Assembly: GCA_001465935.1 (NCBI GenBank)
Contig: LNKV01000070.1
Location: forward strand, 1-64,000
Direction of reading: 5' to 3'
Length of the DNA: 64,000 nucleotides
Source of the DNA: Clarireedia homoeocarpa
Lineage: Eukaryota; Ascomycota; Leotiomycetes; Helotiales; Rutstroemiaceae
Shown here: in pieces, positions 25,271 through 37,892 of the stretch
How positions within the stretch are numbered: position 1 is the stretch's first letter
How the letters are laid out: every line of letters starts with the position of its first letter
The notes under the pieces: model-generated
Seen by the model: the letters and a program-made list of their open reading frames with translations, nothing else
The model's database searches: none
What the model was told of the DNA's origin: nothing
Translations under genes and position numbers: made by a program

Positions 25271-27006
25271 CTACTTCTTGTACTCCTCTGGGCCAATCAT
25301 CAACTCCGGTCTGACCAACTTATCGAAGTCCTCCTCGCTCAATGCCTCCAACTCCATCGCCGACTGCTTCAACGTCAACCCTTTCTTGTGCGCATTCTTG
25401 GCCACCTTACTCGCCATATCGTAACCGATCTTTGGGTTCAGGCAAGTTACTAGCATGAGACTTTCGAGTAGGTTAGTTTCTATTCCAACTAAACAAGATA
25501 AGTAGGCAAAATATGCCCGGGAGACTCACGATTCCTTCAAGATACTCGAAATCTTCTCCTCGTTGGCCTTCAATCCAACCACCAAGTTTTTCTCGAAACT
25601 TCTCATTCCATCGCTCAAGATTCTGATGCTGTGCAACAAATTCCTGATAACTAATGGTTTGAACACGTTCAGCTCGAATTGACCATTCATACCACCAACC
25701 GTTGTTGCAGTACCATTACCAATAACTTGTGCGCAAACCATTGTCAGAGCCTCAGCCTGCGTGGGGTTGACTTTTCCAGGCATAATGGAGCTTCCGGGTT
25801 CATTTTCAGGCAAGGCGAGTTCGCCTAGACCGCAACGAGGTCCGGATCCAAGATATCGGATGTCTTGAGCTATTTTGAACAGGGAGGAGGCGAGCGTTGT
25901 GAGGGAACCAGAGGCCTGAATGATGGCGTCGTGAGCAGCGAGGGCTTCGAATTTGTTGGGGGCGGTCTTGAATTGTGTGCCGGTCATCTTTGTAACTTCC
26001 TCTGCGATAGCCTCGGCGAATCCTTTGTAGGTGTTAATTCCGGTACCAACTGCAGTTCCACCTTGTGCGAGAAGTCGAAGGTGGGGTAGCGAACCCTCAA
26101 CACGCTCAATGCCGTAGTCGAGCTGTGCAACGTAGCCGGAGAATTCCTGGCCGAGAGTTAGGGGTGTTGCGTCTTGAAGATGCGTTCGTCCAATCTTGAT
26201 GATGTTCTTGGATTCAAATTCGTCAACCTTGGCTTGGAGAGCATTGCGGAGAGATTTAATGGCTGGGAGGAGCTGTTGTTCAATCTCGAGGACTGCTGCA
26301 ATGTGCATGACTGTTGGGAAAGTATCGTTTGAAGAAGCGCTCATGTTGACATGGTCGTTAGGGTGGACCGGCTTCTTGCTGCCCATCTTTCCGCCCAGGA
26401 TTTCAATTGCGCGGTTTGATATGACTTCATTGGCATTCATATTCGATTGAGTGCCGGAGCCAGTCTGCCAGACAACCAAAGGGAAATGATCGATGAGCTT
26501 CAAGTCTGCAACCTCAGCCGCAGCTTGCTGAATAGCTTTTCCGATTTTCGGGTCTGTCGGGTTGGTGAGTTCCCATTTTTCCAAAAGTATATAAGAAGGA
26601 TGGTGGTGTTACCAAGTCCAAATTTCATGTTCACAGTAGCAGCAGCTCCCTTCAAGATACCAAAGGCCTTGATGATTGGAGGAGGCATGCGATCCTGCGG
26701 TTGATTGATTCTGAAGTTCTCCAACGAACGCTCCGTCTGAGCTCCCCAGTATTTGTCTGCGGGGACTTGGACCTCCCCAAAGGCATCTGTCTCTGCTCTT
26801 GTTTCTGCCATTCTGTATACTGTTGCGTGGAAATCTCTCTGCGGGCGAAGGACAAAGTATTGAGATCTGCTTTGTATAGACGAAATGCTTTGTCGGAAGG
26901 CTCGGGTTATGGAAGTCGCAGATCTGCTTGTGACATTCGCAGATGTGGTGAATGTGCGTGCGACTGCCCGAGGCATCGGTGCTCGAAATGTGGACGTCCG
27001 GAGCAT
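25271..27006 (-). CDS. fum1: Fumarate hydratase, class II, with mitochondrial presequence
   Basis: Three exons, 27006-26613, 26553-25530 and 25460-25271, give 535 aa, the usual length of fungal fumarase. It interconverts fumarate and malate in the TCA cycle. Seen: the class II signature GSSIMPGKVNPTQ, the substrate-site segments SGTQSNMNANE and SSNDTFPT, and GRTHLQDATPLTLGQE, which carries the catalytic-region histidine. The C-terminus has LVTCLNPKIGYDMASK. Residues 1 to about 62 are rich in Arg, Ser and Thr with almost no acids, a classic mitochondrial presequence. An internal Met at 66 (MAETRAE) lies exactly where the mature or cytosolic enzyme would start. In yeast one gene supplies both compartments; whether that happens here is inference. 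Introns are 59 and 69 nt, GT-AG. Confidence 0.97.
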
Positions 27007-28042
27007 CTTGAATAGGGAAGGTACAATCAGGTATCTGCACAACCCGTAAAGATATATCCAAAATGAAGAATTGAAGGGATGGAGACAATTGTACCACACT
27101 CGTCAAAGTCAACCTGACTGGAACTAATCATCGTGGGCTAGAGGTCTGAACTCGAAAAAAAATTTATGGATCTCCAAAGGTTTCATCCGCACAGGCGGAA
27201 GAAGTCGGCCCCGGCATCGGGACAATCCGCTTAACGAGCTGTGCCTTGCACGATGACGATGTCGCATCGAACGACGGAGCTCGTGGGGCACACCCAGAGT
27301 GAGGGGTATTAAGGTAAATACTCAGTACCATCAATCCTTGATGTACGCGACCTTCGTGGAGGTTGTGTATTGATTCCTCATCCGTAGTTAATTAGCAGGA
27401 AACCGTAACTTTAAGAAAGTTATTACATTGCTACTGCACAAATGAGCGTGGTATCACTATAAGATTCCTATCTATAGTAGACTGCTAAATGGTCTCTACT
27501 AGTCGCCGAATATGTGCCTGTTTTCACCCAGATACGATGCTAGATGAGCCCAAGGAGTCACTTGTTAGATTTTGTCTGCCTGTTGACATTTCATCATTGA
27601 ACGAGTTGTTATGTACATTAGCGAAAAGAACCCCTTACCCTTCCTTCTAAGGTGCTTTTGTTTTCAATTTTTGCGAAGAATGACAAGTCCTTTTAGTTGA
27701 CCCGACCCGCCTTTTGTCCTCGTATTACACTGTCCCCATACCCTTTCCCTCTCTCGACCCCTTTCTGAAGAAATATTAGCTAATTCACAACTTTCTTCAA
27801 TCGTTACCGCTACCAACCAAGCTTCTCTAATGCAAAAGAGACTATGCAGAACAATTATATCTACAAAAGAAAGCAAGTACAATCTAACACTGCTGCACTA
27901 GACCTGGATTTGAGGGTGTCCAATCTCATTAAAGTAAAGCAAAAAGACACCTCTAACTGCCCACATCTACTCCATAGGAATAACGATTGATTGATCGAAA
28001 ACTGGGTGAGCTCAACCACAAATCAAAGAACCAATGAGGACG
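27007..28042. other. Intergenic, fumarase promoter side
   Basis: Holds the fumarase promoter and leader on the left and the 3' UTR of the hsl1-like gene on the right. No supported gene. Confidence 0.55.
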
Positions 28043-31000
28043 TCATCGAGGCGCAGAGTTAACCGTTTTTACCATCATTCGTTTCTTCTCCTCGTCCGTT
28101 ACTAAAACGCCTCGGACTTGCAGTACAGAATCCAGAGTCTCCACCACTTTGTGGAAGCTGCTTGCTGCTCCTCTCTCCTGAGTGATTCGTGCTACGCTGA
28201 GGTGTGCCTTTCTACCGTGTGGTAAATGCTCGAAAACCGTCATTATCTCTGCGGCGAACGCAACTTCTTTAAGACTCAGAACTATCCAGAATTAGCCAGC
28301 TGTAGAATACTGGTGGGATGTTACTTACAATTATCTGCACCCACTCTTCCAAAGACGATATTTCTTTTTTTGTCGACCTGTACATCACGAATGCCATATC
28401 GCTTCCAATCCCTAAGGACTTTAGTAACCTCCTGTCGGGCAGATCGCTTGGCAATAGAGAAACAGATAAATTTCGAAGCAGGTTTCACATGGAACAGCTT
28501 TGCCAGCCAGTTTCGCTGGGGTTCGATTTCACGCGTATAAGCCCTTTCTTGCATGCGATTCAGACGATGATGATATCGGGCCTCTGCGATAGAATCCTGA
28601 ATGCTCATTTCCTCTTCGAACATTTCGTTTCCTAGATATCAGTCAGCACACCTATAAAAGGAACCGGATTCGGTAGAGTGCTTACCCCCAATAGTCATAC
28701 CAGTATCCAGTTGTTTCCTTTTGAAAAGTCTTCCGATACTGAAACCTTTTTTCTTTGATGGTACTGACAGACCATCTGTATCTGGCTTTTGATTATCGTT
28801 GTTTGGAATTTGTGATATCAAAGCATCATTGCCTGCGACTGAGGATCCTCTTGATTCGTCAGAGTCACTGAGCTTAGAATTACGCCTGAACCAATTTGTC
28901 CTCTTCTTTACTATGGTCCCGGAGACGCTCTCCTGACCGAAGGGATCATCCGCATTACTGTCTTCATCTATCCGGGACAGCTCAGGTGCAATCTCTACTT
29001 TCGAGCCGCCATGATATTGTTGTCGGAGTCCCACACCCGACGACTGCGCTCTCAGAGATTGACTGGAATTCTCAGGTCCAATAATCGGTACTCTATTTGA
29101 AGTCTGGTCACTCTGTGAGCTTTTCTTTCGTATTGTCAGAGGCGCTGGAGCTCTGACAGGGCTGATAGATGTCGTGGAGGCATTGACTATACGAATTGTC
29201 TCTCTTTCGCTGCCGTCCGGTCTTGAGTAATTGTCGCTAACGTAGGGGCCCTTCTTCTTTAGCGTGCGAGGCTCTGGGGCTGATGCAATGCGACTGTTCT
29301 TCGCGTCACCGAATTGCTGAAATCCCCCTTCGTTTGGTTTCCTTGGAGATAGTTCCTCGCCGTATGCTTCATGGATCGATGGTAATGGCCGTGGTACAGT
29401 CCTTGGCTTGTTTTCCACAGGTGCAGATGATATCCGGCGTTCAGGCTGTGCTCGAAGAGGTGGCGTAGGTAGTATGAGACGATCAATATGTGATACCACA
29501 CGATCCAGATAACCAGGCGAATCTTCACCCGAGTTTTTTCTCAATTCGGCTTGCTTCCGTGCTTCCAGAAGTTCCTTCTTGACGGACTCAGAACGAGCGG
29601 GCGGTGGTGGTAAAGGTCGTGCATCCAGCAACTCTCGCTTTAGTTTTTGACTTAGCACAGGTACTTTAAGCAAGGATGATGGTTCTCGTAAGGGATGACC
29701 AGAACTTGCAGAGAGCTGAGACTTATTTTGAGAGGCAGTAGACGGAACAACAGATGATCTGTTAAATGCCTCGTCACAATCTTTTGCTAGACTGCTACTC
29801 AACTGGAGCACGTCTTCATTCCAGATTAGACTACCCCTACTAGATTTCTTGATTCCTGTAACAACTTGGGAGGTGGTTGCATGCGATTTTCTCGACCGAA
29901 TATAACGCGTTGAGGTGGAAGGTTTAAGCACTGATCGTAAAGTGTCTTCTCCATTATCGGTAACTTCAATGTTATTACTGTGACGCCCCAATGGTGGAGC
30001 CAAGTAAGAACGAGTAGAGATATTCTTTTGGCTGCCTAGCGACCTTTTTCGTATGTGAGAGAAGTCAACGCCACGTTTGTGTCCTACCGTCGCACGGTAG
30101 GGTGCACTCCCTCGGCTCCTCGTGGAACTTGCAAGTGAACTACGCGAAGCGTAAACTCTTAATGATGGTTTCTGGAGTCTACCACGACTGTCCATTGATC
30201 TGGTCGAAGAGATAAGTGACGATCGTCGGATTTTGTCAGAAGAATTTGCCTTGATGACCTGACCATCATTCTGTGGGGCGTGAATGGTTACCTTGACTTG
30301 GTCGTCGGACCTTAGAGAGTCAAGATGCTGTGGTCGAGAGGCATTGAACGGATCATAGGTCTGCTCAGTTCGGTTGCTGACTACAGTAAATCTGGACGCC
30401 TGCTGACGACGATGACCTTTCGATTTTGGCTGCGGAAAGTGACATGTGGAATATGTCTTGGTCAACGCCGGGGGTCTAATGTGATGGTAGTCGCTTGTAG
30501 AGTATGAGATCTGGGGAACATAATTTTCCAGCTGGGTATCCCTGTATTTTAAAAGCAAGCCGTAGAAAAGCTTCTGGTCATTTGGTCTGTAGCCAGTATC
30601 AGTAAAACATGGAGCTCAAAAGATAGCGTGACACCTACGCATCATTTAGGAGAGCCTCGATGAGTTGCTCTTCAGAAAACTGGTGCCACATGGACCAAAG
30701 CTGCCTGAAGAGATCTTTGTTGATATCGCTTCGGCGGAGAATAGGATGCCCGCAATCCTGCAAGCTCAACGCTTGCAGACTTTGGGTACCACTTAGATTG
30801 TCGAGGTAATCGTACTTTCTGACTAGAGGATGCCTCCAGATCTGATTCATATCGATTCTGTCTCTGGGGTTAACCTGCAATATTCTCCATATCAAATTGG
30901 CCGCATCTTTGCTGAACTCTGGAGCCATTTCATACTCTCCCTTCCGGATCTTATAAAGTAATGGATTGATGTCTTTGTCATTACCAAAGCCTTCAACATC

Positions 31001-32092
31001 GAATGGCAGTCGTCCGCAAAGGCTGGCATAGAGAATTACACCAAGGCTCCAGATGTCAACTTTATCTCCACGGTATCTGTGTCCGCCAATTAGTTCTGGA
31101 GCAGCATAGTGCGGGCTCCCACAAGAGGTCTTGAGTTTGTGGTCGGGGGTTTGATGTAGTGCAGCCATGCCAAAGTCTGCAATCTTGACATCCCCATTGG
31201 ATGTGATCAAGATATTCTCCGGTTTCAGGTCCCGGTGACAGATGTTGAACAAATGACAATAGCCCACCGCGCTCAAGAGTTGTCTAAAGTATTTCATGGC
31301 GACCTCTTCTGATAGTCTTCCATTGTTCGCGATTTGAGCAAAGAGCTCTCCATTGTCGACATATTCAAGAACCAGGTATCTAATATCAGATTAGTTTATA
31401 TTTGCTTCACTACGGCAGAGGACCACTTGCATTTCAGTACGATTTTCCCAAATATCGTAAATTTTCATGATGTTCGGATGTTGAATTAGTTTCATGATTG
31501 CAACCTCTCTCTCTATACCCACAGGCATCTTCCGTAGTCCATCTCCTATGTCTACACCCCCAGCATCTAGCTGTTCAAGGTTTGAAAGACTTCCCGCTTG
31601 CGACATTTGCGCATGTTTCTTTTGGACAATTTTGATAGCGGCCATTTGATGAGTATCAATATGCTTGGCAAGACGCACTCGAGCAGTTGCACCCTCGCCT
31701 AAGGTTCTACCCAATTTCCAAGGACCTATGAACTTTTTGATGTTTTTACCATCGGAGGCAGCGGAAGAAGCGGTGGAAATTTGAGAGCTGCGTTTCGAAT
31801 CTATCGCAGCATCTTTCGATATGGCGGAGAGCCTCGGGTTAACGGCAGATGCAGGGGAGCTTGTGGGTCGGTCATCTCGTAATGGATGGTAACCGCCAGG
31901 TGAGATGGGAGAGCCGGACACAGGACTAAAGACATGTAGTAAGCCATCCTGTAGTAGGCTATCACGATTGACAGATGAAGGTTGTTTTGATTGCAGCCCT
32001 GTGTCATGCGATTGGGTGTTGTTGACACGCCGCGTTGCTTCACCAAGAGGAGGTCGTCGCGTTGGCGGGCGCGACGTGGATTGACTACTCAT
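28043..32092 (-). CDS. hsl1: Hsl1/Gin4/Cdr2-type Ser/Thr protein kinase
   Basis: Five exons, 32092-31431, 31379-30639, 30586-28686, 28631-28329 and 28281-28043, give 1281 aa. The kinase domain (about 124-415) shows GEGATARVRLAKH (glycine loop), AAIKIV (ATP lysine), HRDLKPEN (catalytic loop), DFGMA, and SPHYAAPE (APE). A long disordered Ser/Arg-rich middle follows. The C-terminal 170 residues match the KA1-like domain of fungal Hsl1/Gin4 kinases (KFICFSIAKRSARQEVTK... LSLKEVAFAAEIM). Relatives act at septin rings or the bud neck, restraining Wee1 to couple morphogenesis with mitosis; the role here is inferred. Intron 1 has a GC donor: GAAAT|GCAAGT...ATTAG|A, 51 nt. It is the only choice that gives the conserved IYLVLEY. 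The other introns are GT-AG, 47-54 nt. An in-frame Met 11 codons upstream (32125) is possible but less likely. Divergent from smc5. Confidence 0.93.
31380..31430 (-). other. GC-AG intron in the hsl1-like gene
   Basis: The donor reads GCAAGT, the known consensus of GC-type donors, and the acceptor ATTAG. Using the nearby GT (31426-31425) breaks the reading frame with the only acceptor, whereas GC splicing joins AT to A and gives Ile-Tyr-Leu-Val-Leu-Glu-Tyr, the invariant kinase hinge region. Confidence 0.85.
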
Positions 32093-33572
32093 TGTTTTGA
32101 TACAGTGATGCTGATTTCCAATCACTAATACGACATGATCTGGTCTTGGGGTTTGAAAACTTTTTCGTATGCGATAGGTCGGGGCGATGCTTCGTGAGCC
32201 GGTAATGTGCAGATGCTGATATTTAGTTATGCAAGTCGGTTGGTGGAGGAGAGATAGTATGCTTTGGATATGGAACCCAGTAGAATGTAGTAATGCTAGG
32301 TGAAGCTAGTCTTGAGCGAAAGACTATGTGCAAAAGTGAGAAGAAAGAAGCACTTGAGGTCGCCAATTAATCTTGTGTTGTGTTGACGCCGACGTATGCC
32401 TTTGCAGCCATAGCGTGAGTGGGCAGAGAATAGCTTACCAGATCGTGAAGTAGTCCAGGGCTCAAGAAGGCTGCTAAGATGGCGAGAATTATTAGGTAGG
32501 CGGGTGCGGGTGTGCTTGGAAATGTATAACTGTGCCTGGGCAGATGTAAATAGAAAGAACGAGGGGAAGTGAAATAGAGAACTAAGCAAGTATTAAGTTC
32601 TCAATACAAGAGACAAGAGACAAGAGACAGGAGGGAAAGCGAGGAAAAGGAAACGAGTGCTATGTTGCAAATCAAGTTCAAGTTGCGAGGTTGCGAGGTT
32701 GCGAAGATGATGGATCAATGGCCTTAATCAATAGATAGTAAACATGAAGCAGAATTGTGCGTTTTGATTGTGTTGATGTTTTGTTGACATGGAGAATTTC
32801 CCATCTCCCGCAAATGGGAGAATGCCGCAACAAGACAAATGGAGACGACAGGAATGTGCGAATCTACTTATTCACTTCTACAAGAACTTCCAAAGTTCTT
32901 AGAATGGCTCCATCTACACCGTTGCGAAGTCTCATTGGTTCGATCATGCAACAATCTCCCAGGAATTCCTCATGAAGAACTACTTAAGATCTGGGCCCAT
33001 TGTGTGTAAGATTGACTGTCTCTTACTCTCTTACCTTGCACAGAGACTCTTCTTTCATTGACCACAAGCACTAATCACAGTAATTCGCCAACAACTACTT
33101 GAGATATGCATAGATATCCAGGACCCAAGCAAATATGTGAGAAACGGAGGAAAGCTTGAATTATTTATTACTAAGTAAATCCAAGCTTGGGGGAGCAGCG
33201 AAGTGACATCACATAAATTGATATGAAGTGAACAAGCGACGTTCAAGCGACGTTCAAATGAATCCTGCGGAGGTGTGGTGGGGTGATTTACACGATAACC
33301 CACTAGTGACTAGATTGTCTTAGCGCGTTCTTATTTGGTGTCAAATCGCGGGTTTCCTGAAGTGCGACGCGTCTCGCACCGGCTTTGCCAAAAGAAAAAA
33401 AAAAAAATTATAAAAAAAATAAGTAAAAAAATAAGAAGAACAGTGCCTACGATCGTATGAAATCATCAGATCGCAACGGACGGACAGAGGAATTCATAGA
33501 TCGCCTTACACCGATGCGTCATCACCAACAGCTCTGATTAAGAATCGTCAGATTCATCAACCTTGAACCACA
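32093..33572. other. Divergent promoter region of hsl1 and smc5
   Basis: About 1.5 kb shared upstream DNA. Contains repeats such as gacaagaga (about 32612-32630) and gcgaggtt (about 32684-32705), a duplicated gcgacgttcaa (33234-33256), and an A-rich tract at 33392-33442 about 140 bp upstream of the smc5 ATG. No gene seen. Confidence 0.55.
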
Positions 33573-36500
33573 ATGGCCCCCCAAATGCCTTACCGTAGGC
33601 GTCGCTCGAGATCGCAGATGGAAGAAGATGATGAAGAGGATGCAGCTCAAAGCTCAGCTGGATCAACGCCCTTGAAGCCTGCCAAGCGACCACGAGCGAA
33701 TGGTTACCATTCCGAATCTGAACCAGAATCTCCAAATCTCGACAATTCAGAAACTGTAGAAGACTCTATAGAAGGTTCTCATCCAAGGAGGCAGATTCGT
33801 GGCCCCCATCATAGCATACCTAACGGCGAAAGTACTGGATTCGCACCTGGTGCCATACTTCGAGTCAAGCTTACCAATTTCATTACCTACGATGACGCCG
33901 AGTTTTTCCCCGGCCCCAATCTTAACATGGTCATTGGGCCAAACGGCACCGGCAAGAGCTCTTTGGTTTGCGCTTTCTGCTTGGGATTGGGCGCTGATCC
34001 AAAACTTCTGGGCCGAGCGACCAAATTTGGAGAATTCGTGAAGCACGGTATGAGTGATGCGTTTGTCGAGATCGAGTTACAGCGACGACCCCACGAACGT
34101 GAGAACCACATCATCAAACTAAGAATCATAAAAGATGGAGACAATCGTGAATGGTGGTTGAATGGGAAGAAGTCAAATCATAAGAATGTTACAATCTTGA
34201 CCAGGTCTCTGAACATCCAGATCGATAATCTTTGTCAATTCCTTCCTCAGGATAGGGTCTCAGAATTCTCGGGCTTAACTCCAGTGGACTTGTTACACCA
34301 AACCTTGAGGGCTGTCGCGCCACAGGAGATGCTGGACTGGCATGAGGAACTTAAGACGCTTAGGAAGGCCCAGAAAACGAAACGAGGGCAATTCGAAACA
34401 GACAAAGAGCAGCTCGCCAATCTGCAGCAACGACAAAACAATCTCCGCCCCGAGGTTGAACGATTGGAGGAGCGGGCCGAGGCTGAAAAGAAGTTGGTGT
34501 TGTTAACGAATACTATTCCATTTGTGGAGTACAGGACAGCACGGAATCGCCATATACAATGCAAGAATGAACTGAAGGAGGCCGACAAACGACTGAAGCG
34601 CCTAGAAAGTCGAGTCGAACCTACATTACGATTAGTGAATGAAAAAGAAGAGCTTGAGCGAGAACTGGCCGAGATCGTCAAGGATCGCAAGAAGTGTATC
34701 GACATTGCGGAGAAAGGTGCTGATGATATTTTGCGTGCAATCGAGCAATGGACCGAACAGATCCAAGAGTGTGAACGGAGAATAACAGCTGAGCGTGAAG
34801 GTGAAGAGAAAAGGAAGAAAGATTTGGCAAAGATCCGCAGACACATGCTAGATCTTGAGGCTCGTCTTCGAGAGCCCGCGATCGAGTTCGACCCGAAAGA
34901 ATACAATGATCGTATCGTACGTATTTCACTGGACAGTGGCTGTTGCGTACAAGAACTAACAGCAATCTAGACAGCCATCAACCATGAGATGAAAGGCATA
35001 CAGGATAGGGTGGATGAGCTTACTAAGAAGAACGAAGAGATCAAGACTGTGGGAAGGACTATCCGAGCGGAACAAGAGAAGACAAAGCAAGCTCTGATTG
35101 ATTTCGACAGTCAAGCAGGAAGGCAGGTGAACAAAATCGCACAATACTCTAAAGATACAGCTCGCGCCTGGAAATGGGTTCAAGAAAATAAAGACAAATT
35201 CGAGAAAGAAGTCTATGGACCACCACTGATTACCTGTTCCGTCAAGGATCCCAGGTATACGGACTTAGTAGAAGCACTGTTTCAGCAGAGCAATGTTCTC
35301 ACTATCACTGCACAAACTCAAACCGACTACAAAACGCTAGTCAACCAATTCCATTCTTCTGAAATGAAATTGGCAGAATTTAGGGTTCAGACCAGTGTGC
35401 AGAGCCTGTCTGAGACTATGAATCCCCCACAGGCTTCGGCAGAACAGCTAAGGCAATTAAGCCTTGATGGTTGGGCCATTGACTTCATTGACGGTCCTGA
35501 ACCTGTCCTTGCCATGTTGTGCAATGATGTTCAAGCTCATAGGGCGGCTGTTACCCTTCGGGAACTGGACGATGACCAACACCAAAGGATCAATAACAGT
35601 GGTATTAGCTCCTTCCTGACCAGGTCAACTATGTTTAAGATCACGAGGCGTCGAGAATATGGTCCCAATGCTACATCTACTAGGACATCAAGGATCACGC
35701 CTGCAAAATACTTTGTAGACGGCGTAGTGGATACCTCAGGACGAAGGGAAATCGAGGAGAAGCTTGAAGCACTGGATAAGGAATTCGAGGAGAAAAAGAA
35801 AGAAACCCATCACTTGAAAGCCGAGATGCAAAAACTTGTATCCGCGCGACAGGATAGGGCCAAGGACATGGTAAGTCTCTTGAGCCCTCAGACTGTTCCG
35901 CCTACTGACCATGGTGTTATAGGACAAAATTAAAGAAGAGAAAAATATGAAGCAGAAGGCGCTAGGGGAGCAGAAGGCTCTTCCGGGACAAATCAGTGAG
36001 TGACCAAGAGAAACAACTCACTATTCACTTATTGACGTCGATGTAGATCGTGAGAAAGAAAATCTAGAGAGACTTGAGAATGCAGCTGCTGCGTCTCGGA
36101 AAGCCATCCAAGAAATTATGAAAGAGCAGGACACAGCAGGTCTCAAGAAGGGCGCTGATGTTTTGAAACACATTGAGAAAATCAAGGAGATAGTTGCTTG
36201 TCATGATGAACTCGATGAAGCGGAAACCAGACGAATCGAGGCCGAGTCAGACATTGCTGCTCTCCGAGAACGCAATATTGGAATCGTCCAGAAACTCGAC
36301 GCAGAGCGTGCATTGGTCGCCCGGGTTAAACAAGAGTCTCAAGAAGCGACAAAAACAGCCAAACGGGCCCTGGAGCGCTGCAAACAAATCAGCAGCGAGG
36401 CCGAAGCCACAAACCAAGAAGACTTGGAGTATTTTAGAAATATCCCAGAAGGAAAAACAGTCGAGGAGTTGGAGAACGAGATCAAGAGCGAGCAAAACAA

Positions 36501-37228
36501 GCTTGAGCTGATCCAGGCTTATAATCCAAACGCAATCCGGGACTTTAAGAAACGACAGGCTGAAATTGAAAAGCTGGAGAGTAGGCTCGGCAATACAGAA
36601 GAAGACCTCAACTCGATCGAGCAACAAACTAATCATATTATGCAACAGTGGGAGCCAAGACTTGATGCTCTCGTTGCGGAGATCGGCCAAGCATTTTCTG
36701 ATAACTTCGAGCAAATTGGATGTGCAGGTGAGGTGGGAGTATACAAGGAGGATGATTTTGAGAACTGGGCGATAGAGATCAAGGTTAAATTCAGGTATGC
36801 TTTCATTTCGCTCACTTACACTCTTTACCTCAACTAACAGTCTCCACAGAGAAAGCGAGACCCTCCAACTCCTTGATAAACACCGACAATCCGGTGGTGA
36901 ACGTAGCGTTTCCACAATTTTCTATTTGATGTCGCTTCAATCTCTCGCTGTAGCACCTTTCCGTGTAGTTGATGAGATTAACCAAGGTATGGACCCAAGA
37001 AACGAGAGAATGGTTCATGGGAGAATGGTAGAGATTGCTTGCCAGGTACACACTAGTCAGTATTTCCTGATCACGCCCAAGTTGCTGCACGACTTGAGGT
37101 ACGATCGAAGGATGAAGGTGCTTTGTATCGCAAGTGGGGAGTTTATGCCTGGTGAGCAAGAGAGGTTTAGTGTGAAGGGGGTTATCGAGAAGAGGAGAAT
37201 GATGGGACCTATTGGAGTCAGTGCGTAG
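33573..37228 (+). CDS. smc5: SMC5, subunit of the Smc5/6 complex
   Basis: Five exons, 33573-34916, 34971-35870, 35923-35995, 36047-36794 and 36850-37228, give 1147 aa; introns are 51-55 nt, GT-AG, and phases agree. Walker A is GPNGTGKSS (about 122-130) after a basic, acidic-patched N-terminal tail of about 90 residues. QFLPQDRVSEFSGLTPVDLL is characteristic of Smc5, not Smc1-4 or Smc6. Long charged coiled coils (about 260-450 and 690-950) flank a hinge (about 500-690). The C-terminal head has SGGERSVST (ABC signature) and FRVVDEINQGMD (Walker B). The protein forms the Smc5/6 complex with Smc6 and Nse subunits, acting in recombinational repair and replication-stress tolerance in the nucleus. 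An adjacent upstream A-rich tract may be its promoter element. Confidence 0.97.
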
Positions 37229-37230
37229 GT

Positions 37231-37771
37231 GACGGCCACTAGAATCTTGAGAAAAGCGCGGTGGGAGTACGAAGAGGTAGAGATGAAGAGAGTGGAAGTA
37301 CCTTTTAATGGTGGTCGGTGGACGGATAACTAGGTCTTGTATGATTGTTTTGATACCCGGGCTATGAATAGGGCACAACGGTGTTTTATGGGCAGTTTTA
37401 TATGTGTATTTACTAGGCTGGTGCGACGGGGCCAATATGATATCTCATGTGTGGTGCATAGATAAATTAGGAGTTTGTATTTGATGCTCATGGAATTGCA
37501 TCGAGTTGACAGTCTAAAAATATCTACATTCATATCTATAAAATGAATTCACATTCCGTTTCTAAATATCATCATCCACCACAATTTCATTTTCATCTTC
37601 AAAGAGGTGAATCAAAGATTCAAGTCCTAAGCCAGTTTCGCTTACTATGAATCACAAGGCTTCTTTTTCCTACCATCACCTACCAGTAATTTATGGAATA
37701 TATACCGAAACAGTGGATTCTTCTGTCAACCACAAGTTGCATGGCTTAACCGTCAAGTAACTGCATTCCAA
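37231..37771. other. Spacer between smc5 and the tRNA gene
   Basis: 3' UTR of smc5 followed by 5' flank of the tRNA gene. No coding sequence. No TATA-like element is evident directly upstream of the tRNA start. Confidence 0.5.
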
Positions 37772-37810
37772 CCCTCGGTCGTCTAGTTGGTTTATGGCGT
37801 CCGGCTGTAA

Positions 37811-37822
37811 TTGTTCAGTTAA
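37811..37822 (+). other. Canonical anticodon-loop intron of tRNA-Tyr
   Basis: Twelve nucleotides between positions 37 and 38 of the tRNA, the site used by all nuclear tRNA introns of this type. The intron contains CAG, able to pair with CTG of the anticodon loop. Confidence 0.85.
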
Positions 37823-37836
37823 ACCGGAATGTCGCG

Positions 37837-37892
37837 GTAAGTTTAACACCTTACCCTATTCTCTCAGACATGTGCTAAACATATGTCTATAG
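37837..37892 (+). other. Second, mRNA-type insertion in the T-stem of tRNA-Tyr
   Basis: 56 nt starting GTAAGT and ending TATAG, inserted between T-stem nucleotides 51 and 52 (a 1-nt boundary shift gives the same product). It contains a pyrimidine-rich stretch (37850-37865) and GCTAAAC (37874-37880) resembling a fungal branch site, 12-16 nt from the AG. It can also fold into a hairpin, AGACATGTG (37866-37874) with CATATGTCT (37880-37888), one G-U, with loop CTAAA. Removal restores a perfect T-stem. Confidence 0.75.

Noticed and set aside
34247..34906. 219-codon Ser-rich frame antisense to smc5
   Set aside because: Shadow of the Lys/Glu-rich coiled coil of smc5.
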